DNA from: Paraburkholderia bannensis
GTDB taxonomy: Bacteria; Pseudomonadota; Gammaproteobacteria; Burkholderiales; Burkholderiaceae
Direction: 5' to 3'
Length of the DNA stretch: 38,598 nt
Assembly (NCBI RefSeq): GCF_014200455.1
Contig: NZ_JACHBW010000035.1
Span: 1-38,598 of the forward strand
Positions 7,947 through 16,189 of this stretch are shown here, piece after piece (position 1 is the stretch's first letter; every line of letters begins with the position of its first letter). A program made the position numbers and the translations under genes. The notes beneath the pieces were generated by a model. That model worked only from the letters and a program-made list of their open reading frames with translations, was not told the origin of the DNA and did no database searches.

Positions 7947-8828
7947 ATGAAAAACGTTCTGAGCATCCAGTCGCACGTCGTGTTCGGCCATGCGGGCAAC
8001 AGCGCCGCTGTGTTCCCCATGCGCCGTCTCGGGGTGAACGTATGGCCGCTCAACACCGTGCAGTTCTCGAATCACACGCAGTACGGCCACTGGAGCGGCA
8101 GCGCGATCGACGCCGGGCAAATGGTGGAGCTGGTCGAAGGCATCGGCGCGATCGGCGTGCTGCCACGTTGCGACGCCGTGCTGTCCGGCTATCTGGGCAC
8201 GCCCGAACAGGCGCAGGCCGTGATCGACGTGGTGCGCGCCGTCAAGGCCGCCAACCCGCAGGCGCGCTACTTCTGCGACCCGGTGATGGGCACGCTCAAT
8301 GCCGTCGGCGGCGCCGCCGGTTGCCGCGTCGAGCCAGGCATCCAGGAGTTTCTCGTCACGCAGATGCCCGAAGTGGCCGACGCGATGATGCCCAATCACA
8401 GCGAGCTGCAACGTCTCGTCGGACGGGAGCTGGAGACCGCGGAGGAAGCCGTCGACGCCTGCCGCGAAGTGATCGCGCGCGGCCCAAAACTCATGCTCGT
8501 CAAGCATCTGCTCGACCGCAACAGTCCCGCCGACACCTTCAACATGCTGGTGGTGAGCGAGCGCGAGGCGTGGCTCGCGCAGCGCCCGCTCTACCCGTTT
8601 GCACGCCAGCCAGTGGGCGTGGGCGACATCACCAGCGCGATCTTCGTCGCGCGCCTGATGCTCGGGGATACGCTCAAGCGCGCCTTCGAACACACGCTCG
8701 CGGCCGTCAACGCGGTGGTCAAGATGACCTGGGACGCGGGGCGCTACGAACTGGAAATCGTCGCCGCGCAGGACCAGATCGCGCGTCCGCGCGAATGGTT
8801 CGACGCATGGACGGTCGATCTGGTCTGA
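7947..8828 (+). CDS. pdxY: Pyridoxal kinase PdxY
   Basis: Phosphorylates pyridoxal to pyridoxal 5'-phosphate in the B6 salvage pathway. 293 aa, close to the family length. The N-terminus MKNVLSIQSHVVFGHAGNSA is diagnostic, followed by WPLNTVQFSNHTQYGHW and LSGYLG. DPVMG marks the ribokinase-like nucleotide/metal region, and GVGD (224-227) carries the catalytic Asp227. PdxY enzymes prefer pyridoxal, whereas PdxK also uses pyridoxine and hydroxymethylpyrimidine. The start is the ATG giving this conserved N-terminus. It stands 212 bp after glgA and is not obviously linked to glycogen synthesis. Confidence 0.94.
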   Translation: MKNVLSIQSHVVFGHAGNSAAVFPMRRLGVNVWPLNTVQFSNHTQYGHWSGSAIDAGQMVELVEGIGAIGVLPRCDAVLSGYLGTPEQAQAVIDVVRAVKAANPQARYFCDPVMGTLNAVGGAAGCRVEPGIQEFLVTQMPEVADAMMPNHSELQRLVGRELETAEEAVDACREVIARGPKLMLVKHLLDRNSPADTFNMLVVSEREAWLAQRPLYPFARQPVGVGDITSAIFVARLMLGDTLKRAFEHTLAAVNAVVKMTWDAGRYELEIVAAQDQIARPREWFDAWTVDLV

Positions 8829-8893
8829 GCTTCACGGCGGCGGTGCTTCGCGTGGTTTCCCGCGGCAAGCCTGCCGGCTGGCGCGGCGCATCC

Positions 8894-8899
8894 TATAAT
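8894..8899 (+). promoter_or_regulatory. Candidate sigma-70 -10 box for the 9006 gene
   Basis: A perfect TATAAT lies between pdxY and the following small gene. The best -35 at 17-bp spacing is CTGCCG (8871-8876), only 3 of 6 matches, so the promoter is suggested mainly by its -10 element and position. Confidence 0.5.
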
Positions 8900-9005
8900 G
8901 CGATCCGCATGCGCGCGCGGCCAGCCGGTTTTCAGGCGAATCCCATGGATTGGCCGCCGCGTCGCTTACCGTTAGTTGAAGCCAGATCAGTAAAGAGATT
9001 GACCG

Positions 9006-9467
9006 ATGTCCGATTCCATCCGTAGCGAACAGGAAGAATATTTCGAGCAGCTGTGCCTTGCCGTCGATGGCGGCGAAACGCACGAGCAGGAAGCAATCGA
9101 ATATTTCGAGGAGCACAGCCACGACGGCGATTTCGACGCCGCCCAATGGCTCGATATCGCGCTCTACCACGCCCCCGACGTCGCGCGCGGCATCGTCGAT
9201 TTCGTCGATGCGCAAGACCGCGAGCGCAGCCACATCGCCCAGACCATCGCCGACAACCTCGACATCGCCTATGGCGACGACGACTGCGCGCGCTTCGAGG
9301 AAATCATCCGTTTCGCGCTGGCCAACGGCGTGCCGGTGGACCTGGACGTGGTGCTCGACGGCTGCAACCGCGCGCTGGACGATCTCGAAGGCTGGGCCAC
9401 GGAAGGCGCCATGGCGCCGCTGGTGCAATTGCGCGACACGCTGCTCGCGCTGCAGTCGGGGCACTAG
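9006..9467 (+). CDS. Small acidic protein of unknown function
   Basis: 153 aa, very rich in Asp and Glu (EQEEYFEQL, EEHSHDGDFD, YGDDDCARFEE), with no signal peptide or membrane segment, so a soluble cytosolic acidic protein is expected. Predicted structure by eye is mostly helical. I do not recognise a domain or catalytic motif, and it may be a lineage-restricted conserved protein. It has its own -10-like TATAAT upstream and stands between pdxY and an ABC-type binding protein, with no obvious functional link to either. Codon use is as GC3-biased as its neighbours, which supports it being a real gene. The start has AAAGAGA upstream. Confidence 0.75.
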   Translation: MSDSIRSEQEEYFEQLCLAVDGGETHEQEAIEYFEEHSHDGDFDAAQWLDIALYHAPDVARGIVDFVDAQDRERSHIAQTIADNLDIAYGDDDCARFEEIIRFALANGVPVDLDVVLDGCNRALDDLEGWATEGAMAPLVQLRDTLLALQSGH

Positions 9468-9711
9468 GCCACGAGCGTGCCGGGGCCGCCGCGCGCCGGC
9501 CCGGCCGGGCGTCTCGGCAGCCTGTTATATTGCGCTCACGCCCGCCGGGCTCGCTCACTCGCCAAAGCGACGGCCAACGCCAACGCCGCCTCCAACGCAG
9601 CCGCATCGCCGCACTACTGCTTCGCCATGATGGCGCGCTCCTGCCCCAACGGCTCCGCGCACCCGTCATCAACAAGAACACTGCCGCGCCCGCACAGCGC
9701 CAGGAGTCACG

Positions 9712-10914
9712 ATGAGACCGCGCCACACTTCAAGCGTCGATCCGCGCCCGCCTTCGCGCGACCGCCGCGCCGCGCTGTTCGCGCTATGCGCAAGCGCGCT
9801 CGCGTGCGCCCTTGCCGCCGCGCCGGGCACCACCGCGCGCGCGGCCGGGCCGCTCACGGTTCGCATCGGCTTCGTCGCCCCGCTCTCCGGCGACTACGCG
9901 AATTACGGCCACGACCTGGAGAACGGCGTGCAGCTCGCCCTGGACGACGCCAACGCCCAGGGCATCAAGATCGGCGAGCAGACCGCGCATTTCGAACTGA
10001 TCGCCATCGACGACCGCGCCGACCCGCGCCAGGGCGTGCAGGCCGCGGCCAGGCTCGCGAACCAGAACGTGGCCGCGGTGGTCGGCCACTTCAATTCGGG
10101 CACGGCGATTCCGGCCTCGCGCATCTACGAGAGCGCCGGCATTCCGATGATCGACCCGGCCGCGACCAATCCCGTCATCACCTCGCAGGGCTTTGCCAAC
10201 ACCTTCACGGTCATCGCCAACGACGCGCAGAACGCGGGCATCGCGGGCGCGTGGGCGGTCGAAGTCGTGAAGGCGCGGCGCATCGCCATCGTCGACGACC
10301 GCACGGCGTTTGGCCAGGGTGAAGCCGACGTCTTCGAGCGCACCGTCAAGGAGCACGGCGGCAACGTGGTCGCGCGCGACTTCGCGCCGATCGAAGCGGG
10401 CGACTTCGGCCCGCAGCTCGCGCGCATCAAGGCCGCCGACGCCGATCTGCTCTACTTCGGCGGACTCGCGCGCCAGGCGGCCGCACTCGTCAAGCAGATG
10501 AAGGCGCGCAGCATGAACACGCAGTTCGTGGGCGGCGGCGGCGTGGCGATCCCCGATTTCGTGCTGCTCGCGGGGCCCGCGGGCGAAGGCGCGATGGCGT
10601 GGGAGTACGGACGCCCGCTCGCGCAACTGCCTGAGGGGCCGCGCTTCGCGCAGAAGTTCAAGAACCGCTTTGGCGCCGATGTGCTCGCCTATGCGCCGTT
10701 CGGCTATGACGCGACATGGGCCGCGATTCACGCGATGGCGGCGGCCAAGTCGGCGAATCCCGATGTGTTTCGCGCCACGCTCAAATCGCTCTCCTTCGAC
10801 GGCGTGACGGGCCGTATCGCCTTCGACGAAACCGGCGCCCTCAAGAACGGTACGTCGACGCTCTATCAGGTCAAGCAAGGCGCCTGGGTGCCGGTGGCGA
10901 CGCGCGGCGGCTGA
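9712..10914 (+). CDS. Branched-chain amino acid-type ABC transporter substrate-binding protein
   Basis: 400 aa periplasmic binding protein of the LivJ/LivK (type 1 PBP) class. An N-terminal export signal with paired arginines (RDRRAALF, about residues 17-24) and a long Ala-rich hydrophobic core ends near ARAAGP. The mature start LTVRIGFVAPLSGDYANYG and then LENGVQLALDDAN are typical. Later segments VVGHFNSGTAIPASRIYE, MIDPAATNP and FGYDATWAAIHAMA also fit. No permease or ATPase genes adjoin it, so it is an orphan binding protein whose partners lie elsewhere. The ligand could be branched-chain amino acids, amides or aromatic acids. AGGAG 5 nt before the ATG fixes the start. Confidence 0.9.
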   Translation: MRPRHTSSVDPRPPSRDRRAALFALCASALACALAAAPGTTARAAGPLTVRIGFVAPLSGDYANYGHDLENGVQLALDDANAQGIKIGEQTAHFELIAIDDRADPRQGVQAAARLANQNVAAVVGHFNSGTAIPASRIYESAGIPMIDPAATNPVITSQGFANTFTVIANDAQNAGIAGAWAVEVVKARRIAIVDDRTAFGQGEADVFERTVKEHGGNVVARDFAPIEAGDFGPQLARIKAADADLLYFGGLARQAAALVKQMKARSMNTQFVGGGGVAIPDFVLLAGPAGEGAMAWEYGRPLAQLPEGPRFAQKFKNRFGADVLAYAPFGYDATWAAIHAMAAAKSANPDVFRATLKSLSFDGVTGRIAFDETGALKNGTSTLYQVKQGAWVPVATRGG

Positions 10915-10924
10915 ACGGCTTGCT

Positions 10925-12859
10925 CTATTGGGCCCTGGCGCGCACGACGATCTGCGCGTGCGCGTCGCGCTGCATGCGCAGCAAGGCCTCGCGCATCTGC
11001 GCGAAATCCTCCGGCGTGCACAGCTGCCGCCCGAAATGCGCCGACAGCTTGCGCGTCACCTCGACCGTGCGTGTGCCCCGATCGAAGACGTAGTGCGCGC
11101 TGTAGTCGAGCGGCGCGGCGCTCGCCGCACTCGCCGCACTCGCTGCGAAGTCGCGCGGCAGGTCGGTTACGCGCGCGAAGGCAGGCAGCGCGAGGTGCGC
11201 GTGCTCCTCGAAATTCCCGCCGATGCAGGCCCAGGGCTGCGAGCGCCCTGGCACCGCGAGCCAGTTGTCCAGCTGCGTGGCGATGCCGCCCGAAAGACTG
11301 CTCAAGGCGGGCAGCGCCGTGGCGCCGTCGGGCCAGACCACGTGGTCGAGCGTGCCCTCGGTGGTGGTGGCGAACGGCCCGCTGGTGGCGTCGAGCGCGC
11401 TCGCGCTCAGACGCGCCGTGCCGGCGAGGCCGGTTTGCCGCAGGCGCTGGGCGGCAATCTGCTGCGCGCCCTGATGCGTCGCGCGGCGAAAGGTATTGCG
11501 CTCGGTCTCGGCAAGCGCGCCCGCCTCCTCCACGCGATATCGATACGAGGCATTGCCGTCCTCGCCCACCTCGATGTCGAGTTGCGCCAAACGCGTGCGC
11601 GGCTGGGTCGCGGGCGTGCGCACCAGCACGCCCTCATCGACCAGCAGCGCCGGACGGTCCATCACACCCGCCGGCAGAAAGCCGAAGGCCACGCCGCCCG
11701 ACGAGGTATCGGCGAATACGCCCAGATCGGGCAGCCAGGCGATCACGTGATTGATGGCCTCCTCGCCGTAACCCGGCACCGCAGGCAGCGAATAGACCGG
11801 GCCGAGGTTCAGCAACGCGCCCTCGGCGCGAATGCCCACGGCCGCGAGCAGCGCCGTGAAGAGCGCGACATGGTCCTTGCAGTCGCCGTAGCGCGCGTGC
11901 AGGATGTCGAGCGCCCGGTGCGGCGCAGCCGCCGTGGTGCCGAGAAAGAGCGCCACGTAGCGAATGTTCAGCCGCATCCAGTCGTAGATGCGCGCGGCCT
12001 TCTCGCGCGGGTCCGTCACGCCCGCCGTGAGCGCCCGCGCGAAGGCGGCGATTGTCGTGTCGGTAGCAGTTGGGTCGGCGGCGGCCTCGCGATAGCGCGC
12101 GGCGAAGCTGGCGTAATCGGGCACGGTCGTCACCATCAGGCGCGCGCCCCAGTTCACGCGCGCCACTGCGCCGGCTTCGAGCGGCGGCAACTGCCCCTGG
12201 CGGAAATCGAAGATATAACGCGTACGGCCGTTTTCGGTGACGGGCGGCTGCGCTTCGTAGCCGCGCGCATCGGCGTAAAGCGGCAGGTCGGCAGGCAGAT
12301 CGAAGATCAGGCGCTGGAACTCGACTGGCTCGCCCGGCGGCCCGACGAAATACGAAAACGTGCCGGCCTGTAATGCCTGGCCGCGCCGCTTGTCGAACAC
12401 CAGGCGCACGCGCGCGCCCGGTTGCACGCCCGGAAAAATGACAGTGCGAAGCACCCCGTCCTGGAAGGTCGGCGCGCCCGCCGAGCGCGGCTCCTGCACG
12501 TCGCGGATGCTGCTCGCGCCCACTTCATGGACGCTGCCGTCGGGGTCGATGGTCTGCGCGGCGAGCGCCGTAATCGATTCGATATCCTTATTGAACCAGA
12601 CATAGCGCTGCGCGACCGCATCGACGCCCGCCGTGGTATTGGCCCGTAGGGTCGAATCGTCGTGTTCCTGGCCCGAGCCGTCTTTCTGGATCACGAACAG
12701 GTGGACATCGCGTTCGAGCGTGGCGGGCGGCAGATCGTCGTCGATGGGGGGCTGGGCGTACGCGTTCGAGAGCGCAAATGACGCCGCGCACGATGTCGCG
12801 CACACAAGCGTGCAAGCCGAGCGGACGGCTGCATAAAACGATGAAAGCGATCGGGGCAC
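10925..12859 (-). CDS. DUF3857 / transglutaminase-like exported protein
   Basis: 644 aa. The signal peptide ends near SNAYA-QPP (residue 36). The N-terminal half matches the DUF3857 module (for example AQRYVWFNKDIESITALAAQ at about 83-102). It is followed by a transglutaminase-like core with Cys327 (YGDCKDH), His371 (INHVIAWLP) and Asp384 (FADTSS), a complete Cys-His-Asp triad. The C-terminal third is beta-rich with no named motif. Such proteins are periplasmic and of unclear role; some act on peptides or cross-links. The start is GTG with GAGG 5 nt upstream. The gene converges on the binding-protein gene with only 10 bp between stops, and lies 69 bp downstream of the aminotransferase gene on the same strand. 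Confidence 0.85.
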   Translation of the reverse strand: MPRSLSSFYAAVRSACTLVCATSCAASFALSNAYAQPPIDDDLPPATLERDVHLFVIQKDGSGQEHDDSTLRANTTAGVDAVAQRYVWFNKDIESITALAAQTIDPDGSVHEVGASSIRDVQEPRSAGAPTFQDGVLRTVIFPGVQPGARVRLVFDKRRGQALQAGTFSYFVGPPGEPVEFQRLIFDLPADLPLYADARGYEAQPPVTENGRTRYIFDFRQGQLPPLEAGAVARVNWGARLMVTTVPDYASFAARYREAAADPTATDTTIAAFARALTAGVTDPREKAARIYDWMRLNIRYVALFLGTTAAAPHRALDILHARYGDCKDHVALFTALLAAVGIRAEGALLNLGPVYSLPAVPGYGEEAINHVIAWLPDLGVFADTSSGGVAFGFLPAGVMDRPALLVDEGVLVRTPATQPRTRLAQLDIEVGEDGNASYRYRVEEAGALAETERNTFRRATHQGAQQIAAQRLRQTGLAGTARLSASALDATSGPFATTTEGTLDHVVWPDGATALPALSSLSGGIATQLDNWLAVPGRSQPWACIGGNFEEHAHLALPAFARVTDLPRDFAASAASAASAAPLDYSAHYVFDRGTRTVEVTRKLSAHFGRQLCTPEDFAQMREALLRMQRDAHAQIVVRARAQ

Positions 12860-12928
12860 CGGAACCTCGTTCGGACAATGGCGCGAGCCTCCCGTTTTAG
12901 CACATTGCCGTCCCGCGCCGCCGCTGCC

Positions 12929-14245
12929 TTAGCCGGCCAAGGCCTCGCTGGTCTCAAGCGAATGCAGCAGCGACACGGCGATCCCCTGCGCCGCCAGCCT
13001 CACCTCGTCGAGCGATGCAAACGACGGCGCGATGCGCAGATGGCTGTCGTGCGGATCGACGCCATAAGGGAACGCCGCGCCCGCCGGCGTCAGCACGAGC
13101 CCCGCCTTGCCCGCGAGTTCGACGGTACGCCGCGCGTGACCCGGCGGCACATAGAGGCTGATGAAATAGCCGCCTTGCGGCACCTTCCAGCGCACGCCCG
13201 GCACCTTGGCGAGACGCTCGCGCAACACTGCATCGACGGCCGCGAACTTGGGCGCGAGCAGCGCGCGATGGCGGGCCATCAGCGCATCGAGCGTCGCCCG
13301 GTCGCGCAGATAGCGCACATGGCGCAACTGGTTGAGCTTGTCCGGGCCGATCGTGCGAGACGATGCGCAGCGCTGCCACCAGGCCACGTTGCGCGGCGAC
13401 GCGGCCAGCCAGGCCAAGGCCCCGCCCGCAATCGTGACCTTCGAGAGCGAGGCGAACATCAGCACGCGATCGGCATGACCCGCCGCCGCGCTTGCTGCGA
13501 GCACGTCGAGCGTCGCGTGCGCCGTATCGGTCAGGTGATGGAAGCGATAGGCGTCATCCCAGAACAGCCGGAAATCCGGCGCGGCGGCGGGCATGGCGGC
13601 GAGGCGGCGCACCACCTCGTCGGCGTAGATCGCCCCGGTTGGGTTGCTGTAGAGCGGCATGCACCACATGCCCTTGATCGAGGCGTCCTCGCGCACGAGC
13701 GCTTCGACCACGTCCATATCCGGGCCGTCTTCGCGCATCGGCACGGCAATCATGCGCACGCCCAGCGCCTCGCAGATCGCGAAATGGCGGTCATAGCCGG
13801 GCACAGGGCAAAGGAACGCGATATCGCCCTGCGCGCGCCACGGCGCGCTGCGTTCGTCAGGTTCGCCCCGTTTGTCAGGTTCGCCGGGTTGGCCGGATTC
13901 GCCCCGCTGGCCTTGCGGCACGCCATGCAGCAACGCGAACGCGAGCGCATCGTGCATCAGTTCGAGACTCGAATTGCCCGCCGCCACCACCTGCGAGGGC
14001 GCCACGCCCAGCAATTCGCCGCCCAGTTCGCGCGCCTCGGGCAGTCCCAGCAGCAGGCCATAGTTGCGGCAGTCGAAGCCATCGCGTGCGCGATAGCCCG
14101 CCTGCCCCGCTTCGTCGATCAAGGCCTGCGAGAGATCGAGCTGTTCGGGCGCGGGCTTGCCGCGCGAGAGATCCAGTTGCATCTGCAATTGGCGGAATCG
14201 TTCGTAGTTCAAACTATCCTGCGAGTGCATCGGGCTTATCGACAT
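12929..14245 (-). CDS. PLP-dependent aminotransferase (aspartate aminotransferase subgroup Ic / MocR-type fold)
   Basis: 438 aa fold-type I aminotransferase. Visible motifs are RNYGLLLGLPEAREL (60-74), AAGNSSLELM (88-97), CPVPGYDRHF (146-155), SNPTG (200-204), DDAYRFH (230-236) and the PLP-lysine SLSK with Lys269 followed by TIAGG. The order and spacing fit the putative aspartate aminotransferase family (PF12897-like) more than classical AspC. No DNA-binding domain is present. Residues 111-137 form a low-complexity Gly/Glu/Asp/Pro insertion, encoded by degenerate repeats at about 13853-13915. AGGG lies 6 nt before the ATG. A LysR gene is divergent 134 bp away and is its likely regulator. Confidence 0.85.
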   Translation of the reverse strand: MSISPMHSQDSLNYERFRQLQMQLDLSRGKPAPEQLDLSQALIDEAGQAGYRARDGFDCRNYGLLLGLPEARELGGELLGVAPSQVVAAGNSSLELMHDALAFALLHGVPQGQRGESGQPGEPDKRGEPDERSAPWRAQGDIAFLCPVPGYDRHFAICEALGVRMIAVPMREDGPDMDVVEALVREDASIKGMWCMPLYSNPTGAIYADEVVRRLAAMPAAAPDFRLFWDDAYRFHHLTDTAHATLDVLAASAAAGHADRVLMFASLSKVTIAGGALAWLAASPRNVAWWQRCASSRTIGPDKLNQLRHVRYLRDRATLDALMARHRALLAPKFAAVDAVLRERLAKVPGVRWKVPQGGYFISLYVPPGHARRTVELAGKAGLVLTPAGAAFPYGVDPHDSHLRIAPSFASLDEVRLAAQGIAVSLLHSLETSEALAG

Positions 14246-14322
14246 CGCATTCCCTGGTTTGGGTGGTCTATGGATCGGTTTGAGTCCAGCATACGGACGT
14301 CGCCATCTTCAGGCAAACGCGT

Positions 14323-14353
14323 TATATTGAACTTTTCGATCAGATTTTCTGAT
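14323..14353 (+). promoter_or_regulatory. Candidate promoter and LysR-type (T-N11-A) operator
   Basis: TATATT (14323-14328) with TCGCCA 17 bp upstream (14300-14305, 4 of 6 matches) is a plausible plus-strand promoter. Immediately downstream ATCAGA-TTT-TCTGAT (14339-14353) is a perfect dyad containing T-N11-A, the classical LysR-family site. The arrangement suggests negative autoregulation of the LysR gene at 14380 and possible control of the divergent aminotransferase. Confidence 0.55.
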
Positions 14354-14379
14354 AGCAAACCGTTTTTCAGCCTGAAATC

Positions 14380-15258
14380 ATGAAGACCCTCGATCTCGAC
14401 GTGCTCGCCATGGTGGTGGCCGTGGCCGACGCCGGCAGCTTCGTGCGCGGCGCGGCGCTGGTGCATCGCTCGCAGGCGGCCGTGTCGATGCAGATCCGTG
14501 CGCTCGAAGAGGCGATCGGCAAGCCGCTCTTTATCCGCGCGCCGCGCAACGTGACGCCCACGCCCGACGGCCATACGCTGATCGGCTATGCGCGGCGCAT
14601 GCTGGCGCTGCGCGACGAAGCATGGGCCTCGCTCGCGCATCCCGAGGTCAAGGGCCGCGTGTCGATCGGCATGCCCGACGACTATGCGTCGTCGCTGCTG
14701 CCGCCAGTGCTGCGCAAGTTCTCGGCGAACTGGCCGAAGGTGGAAATCCAGGTGGTGGGGCTGCCAAGCAGCGCGCTGGCGCCGCTGGTGCGCGAGAACA
14801 AGATCGATCTGGCCTGCGTGACCAGCACGACGGGCTCGGCTAGCCTGGCGGGCGAATTCATCCGCTTCGAGCCGATGGTGTGGGCCGGGCCGCCCGCAGG
14901 CGTGAGCGCGGCGATCGGCCGGGAGATCTGGCGTGAGCGTCCCTTGCCGATCGCCCTTTTCAGCGCCGGCAGCGTGGCGCGCGAAAACGCCATCGAAGCG
15001 CTCGAACGCGAGCGCATCACCTATCGCACTTCATACGAAAGCCCGAGCCTGATGGGCCTGTGCAGCATGGTGGCGGCGGGTCTCGCGGTCGCGCCGCTCG
15101 CGCGCTGCGCCGTGCCCGAAACCTTCGTGACGCTGGGCCGCCAGCATGGCCTGCCTGAATTGCCGGAGCTTGAAGTGGTGCTCGCGCGCAGCGCGCGTTC
15201 TAACCGGCCGCCCTGCGACTTTCTCGCCGAGCAGATTCTCGCGGAACTGCGCGTTTAA
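14380..15258 (+). CDS. LysR-family transcriptional regulator
   Basis: 292 aa. The N-terminal winged HTH reads LDVLAMVVAVADAGSFVRGAALVHRSQAAVSMQIRALEE in pieces over residues 5-44, with the recognition helix around SQAAVSMQIRALEE. An effector-binding domain follows from about residue 90 (GRVSIGMPDDYASSLLP). It is divergent from the aminotransferase gene, the usual geometry for a LysR regulator and its target. The inducer is unknown but may be the aminotransferase substrate. The ribosome site is weak; the start was chosen as the ATG that begins the standard LysR N-terminus. Confidence 0.9.
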   Translation: MKTLDLDVLAMVVAVADAGSFVRGAALVHRSQAAVSMQIRALEEAIGKPLFIRAPRNVTPTPDGHTLIGYARRMLALRDEAWASLAHPEVKGRVSIGMPDDYASSLLPPVLRKFSANWPKVEIQVVGLPSSALAPLVRENKIDLACVTSTTGSASLAGEFIRFEPMVWAGPPAGVSAAIGREIWRERPLPIALFSAGSVARENAIEALERERITYRTSYESPSLMGLCSMVAAGLAVAPLARCAVPETFVTLGRQHGLPELPELEVVLARSARSNRPPCDFLAEQILAELRV

Positions 15259-15285
15259 GCATGCATGTAAGGGGGCGGCGACGCT

Positions 15286-15951
15286 TCAGGGTTCTTCGTC
15301 ACCCGTGCGCGTGAGCAGTGCGTAAAGGCGCGAAATGTGGCGCAGCAGCAACTCGCGATGCTTCTCGATCTGCTCCAGACGCCCTTCGAGATCGGCGCGC
15401 ACGTGCTCGTCGGGCTCGGTCTGCGCGATGACGTCCTCGATGCGCGCACGCAACGCGCCGGGCTCGACCGGCAGCATGCTCAGATGGCGTTCGAGCTTGC
15501 GCACGTCCTGCGCGGCCAGTTCGCGGATCTTGCGCGTGCCCGCCGGGCGCTTTGCCGCGCCCGCTGGCGTCCCGCCCGGAGCATCGGTCCGGCTGCCCGC
15601 GCGCTGGCCGAAAATGGGCTCGGCACGCAGCACCGGCGCCTTGCGTACGGGGTGCGCGGTTCCGCGAAAGCGTGCACGCGGCGCTTCGTCGGCGATGGCG
15701 GCGCGCGCCTGCGGCGGCACCTCGCCCGTCTCGTGGCGCTCGTCCATCCACCCTTCGGGCAGGCCCGTGACGGCCTCCACGCCGCGCACGAACTCCGCGC
15801 TGAAGTCGCGCCGTCCGGACACGATCAGCTTCATATAACTTTCGGAAAACGTCATCATCCGCGCCAAACGCGTGACCGCGCCCACTTCGCGGGTGAGCAT
15901 CGCGAGATTCGCGCGCCACACGGGCATGAGCGCTGCGCCGGAATCTTCCAT
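15286..15951 (-). CDS. Cro/CI-like HTH protein with C-terminal coiled coil
   Basis: 221 aa. Residues about 12-72 look like a lambda-repressor-type helix-turn-helix: RLARMMTFSESYMKLIVSGRR, then DFSAEFVRGVEAVTGLPEGWMD, the usual end of phage-type repressor domains. The middle (about 80-135) is a basic Pro/Ala/Arg linker. The last 80 residues are charged and helical (RKIRELAAQDVRKLERHL; LEGRLEQIEKHRELLLRHISRLY), likely a coiled-coil oligomerisation domain. A strong GGGAGG 9 nt before the ATG fixes the start. It converges with the LysR gene and lies 236 bp downstream of hutC on the same strand. Its targets are unknown, and no phage genes accompany it. Confidence 0.7.
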   Translation of the reverse strand: MEDSGAALMPVWRANLAMLTREVGAVTRLARMMTFSESYMKLIVSGRRDFSAEFVRGVEAVTGLPEGWMDERHETGEVPPQARAAIADEAPRARFRGTAHPVRKAPVLRAEPIFGQRAGSRTDAPGGTPAGAAKRPAGTRKIRELAAQDVRKLERHLSMLPVEPGALRARIEDVIAQTEPDEHVRADLEGRLEQIEKHRELLLRHISRLYALLTRTGDEEP

Positions 15952-16153
15952 CGCTCAGGTCCTCCCTTGCGGGCCAGGATTGCCTGGCCAATTCCTCAAG
16001 GTTAGCTGCATCGCAAGGCATGATGCAACCCGCGTGCCGCAGATCGCCGGCCGCGTCGCAACACGGGTCACAGCCGAAAGGAAAATGAGAGAAAGGCGTT
16101 TTCAGCCGCTAGAAGCGGGGTCGAAACGTTAGATGACGGATTTGCAGATGCCA

Positions 16154-16189
16154 GATACTTCGGACTACGTGCAAATAGTCCGAAGTATC
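16154..16189. repeat. Perfect 14-bp inverted repeat overlapping the hutC stop codon
   Basis: Arms GATACTTCGGACTA (16154-16167) and TAGTCCGAAGTATC (16176-16189) enclose CGTGCAAA. The right arm overlaps the hutC stop (TGA on the minus strand at 16188-16190). There is no T-run after it in the hutC direction. It may end or stabilise the hutH-hutC transcript, or be a protein site or the end of a lost element. Confidence 0.8.

Noticed and set aside
15286..15951. Prophage repressor marking an integrated phage
   Set aside because: The HTH resembles phage-type repressors, but no integrase, structural gene or attachment repeat is nearby.
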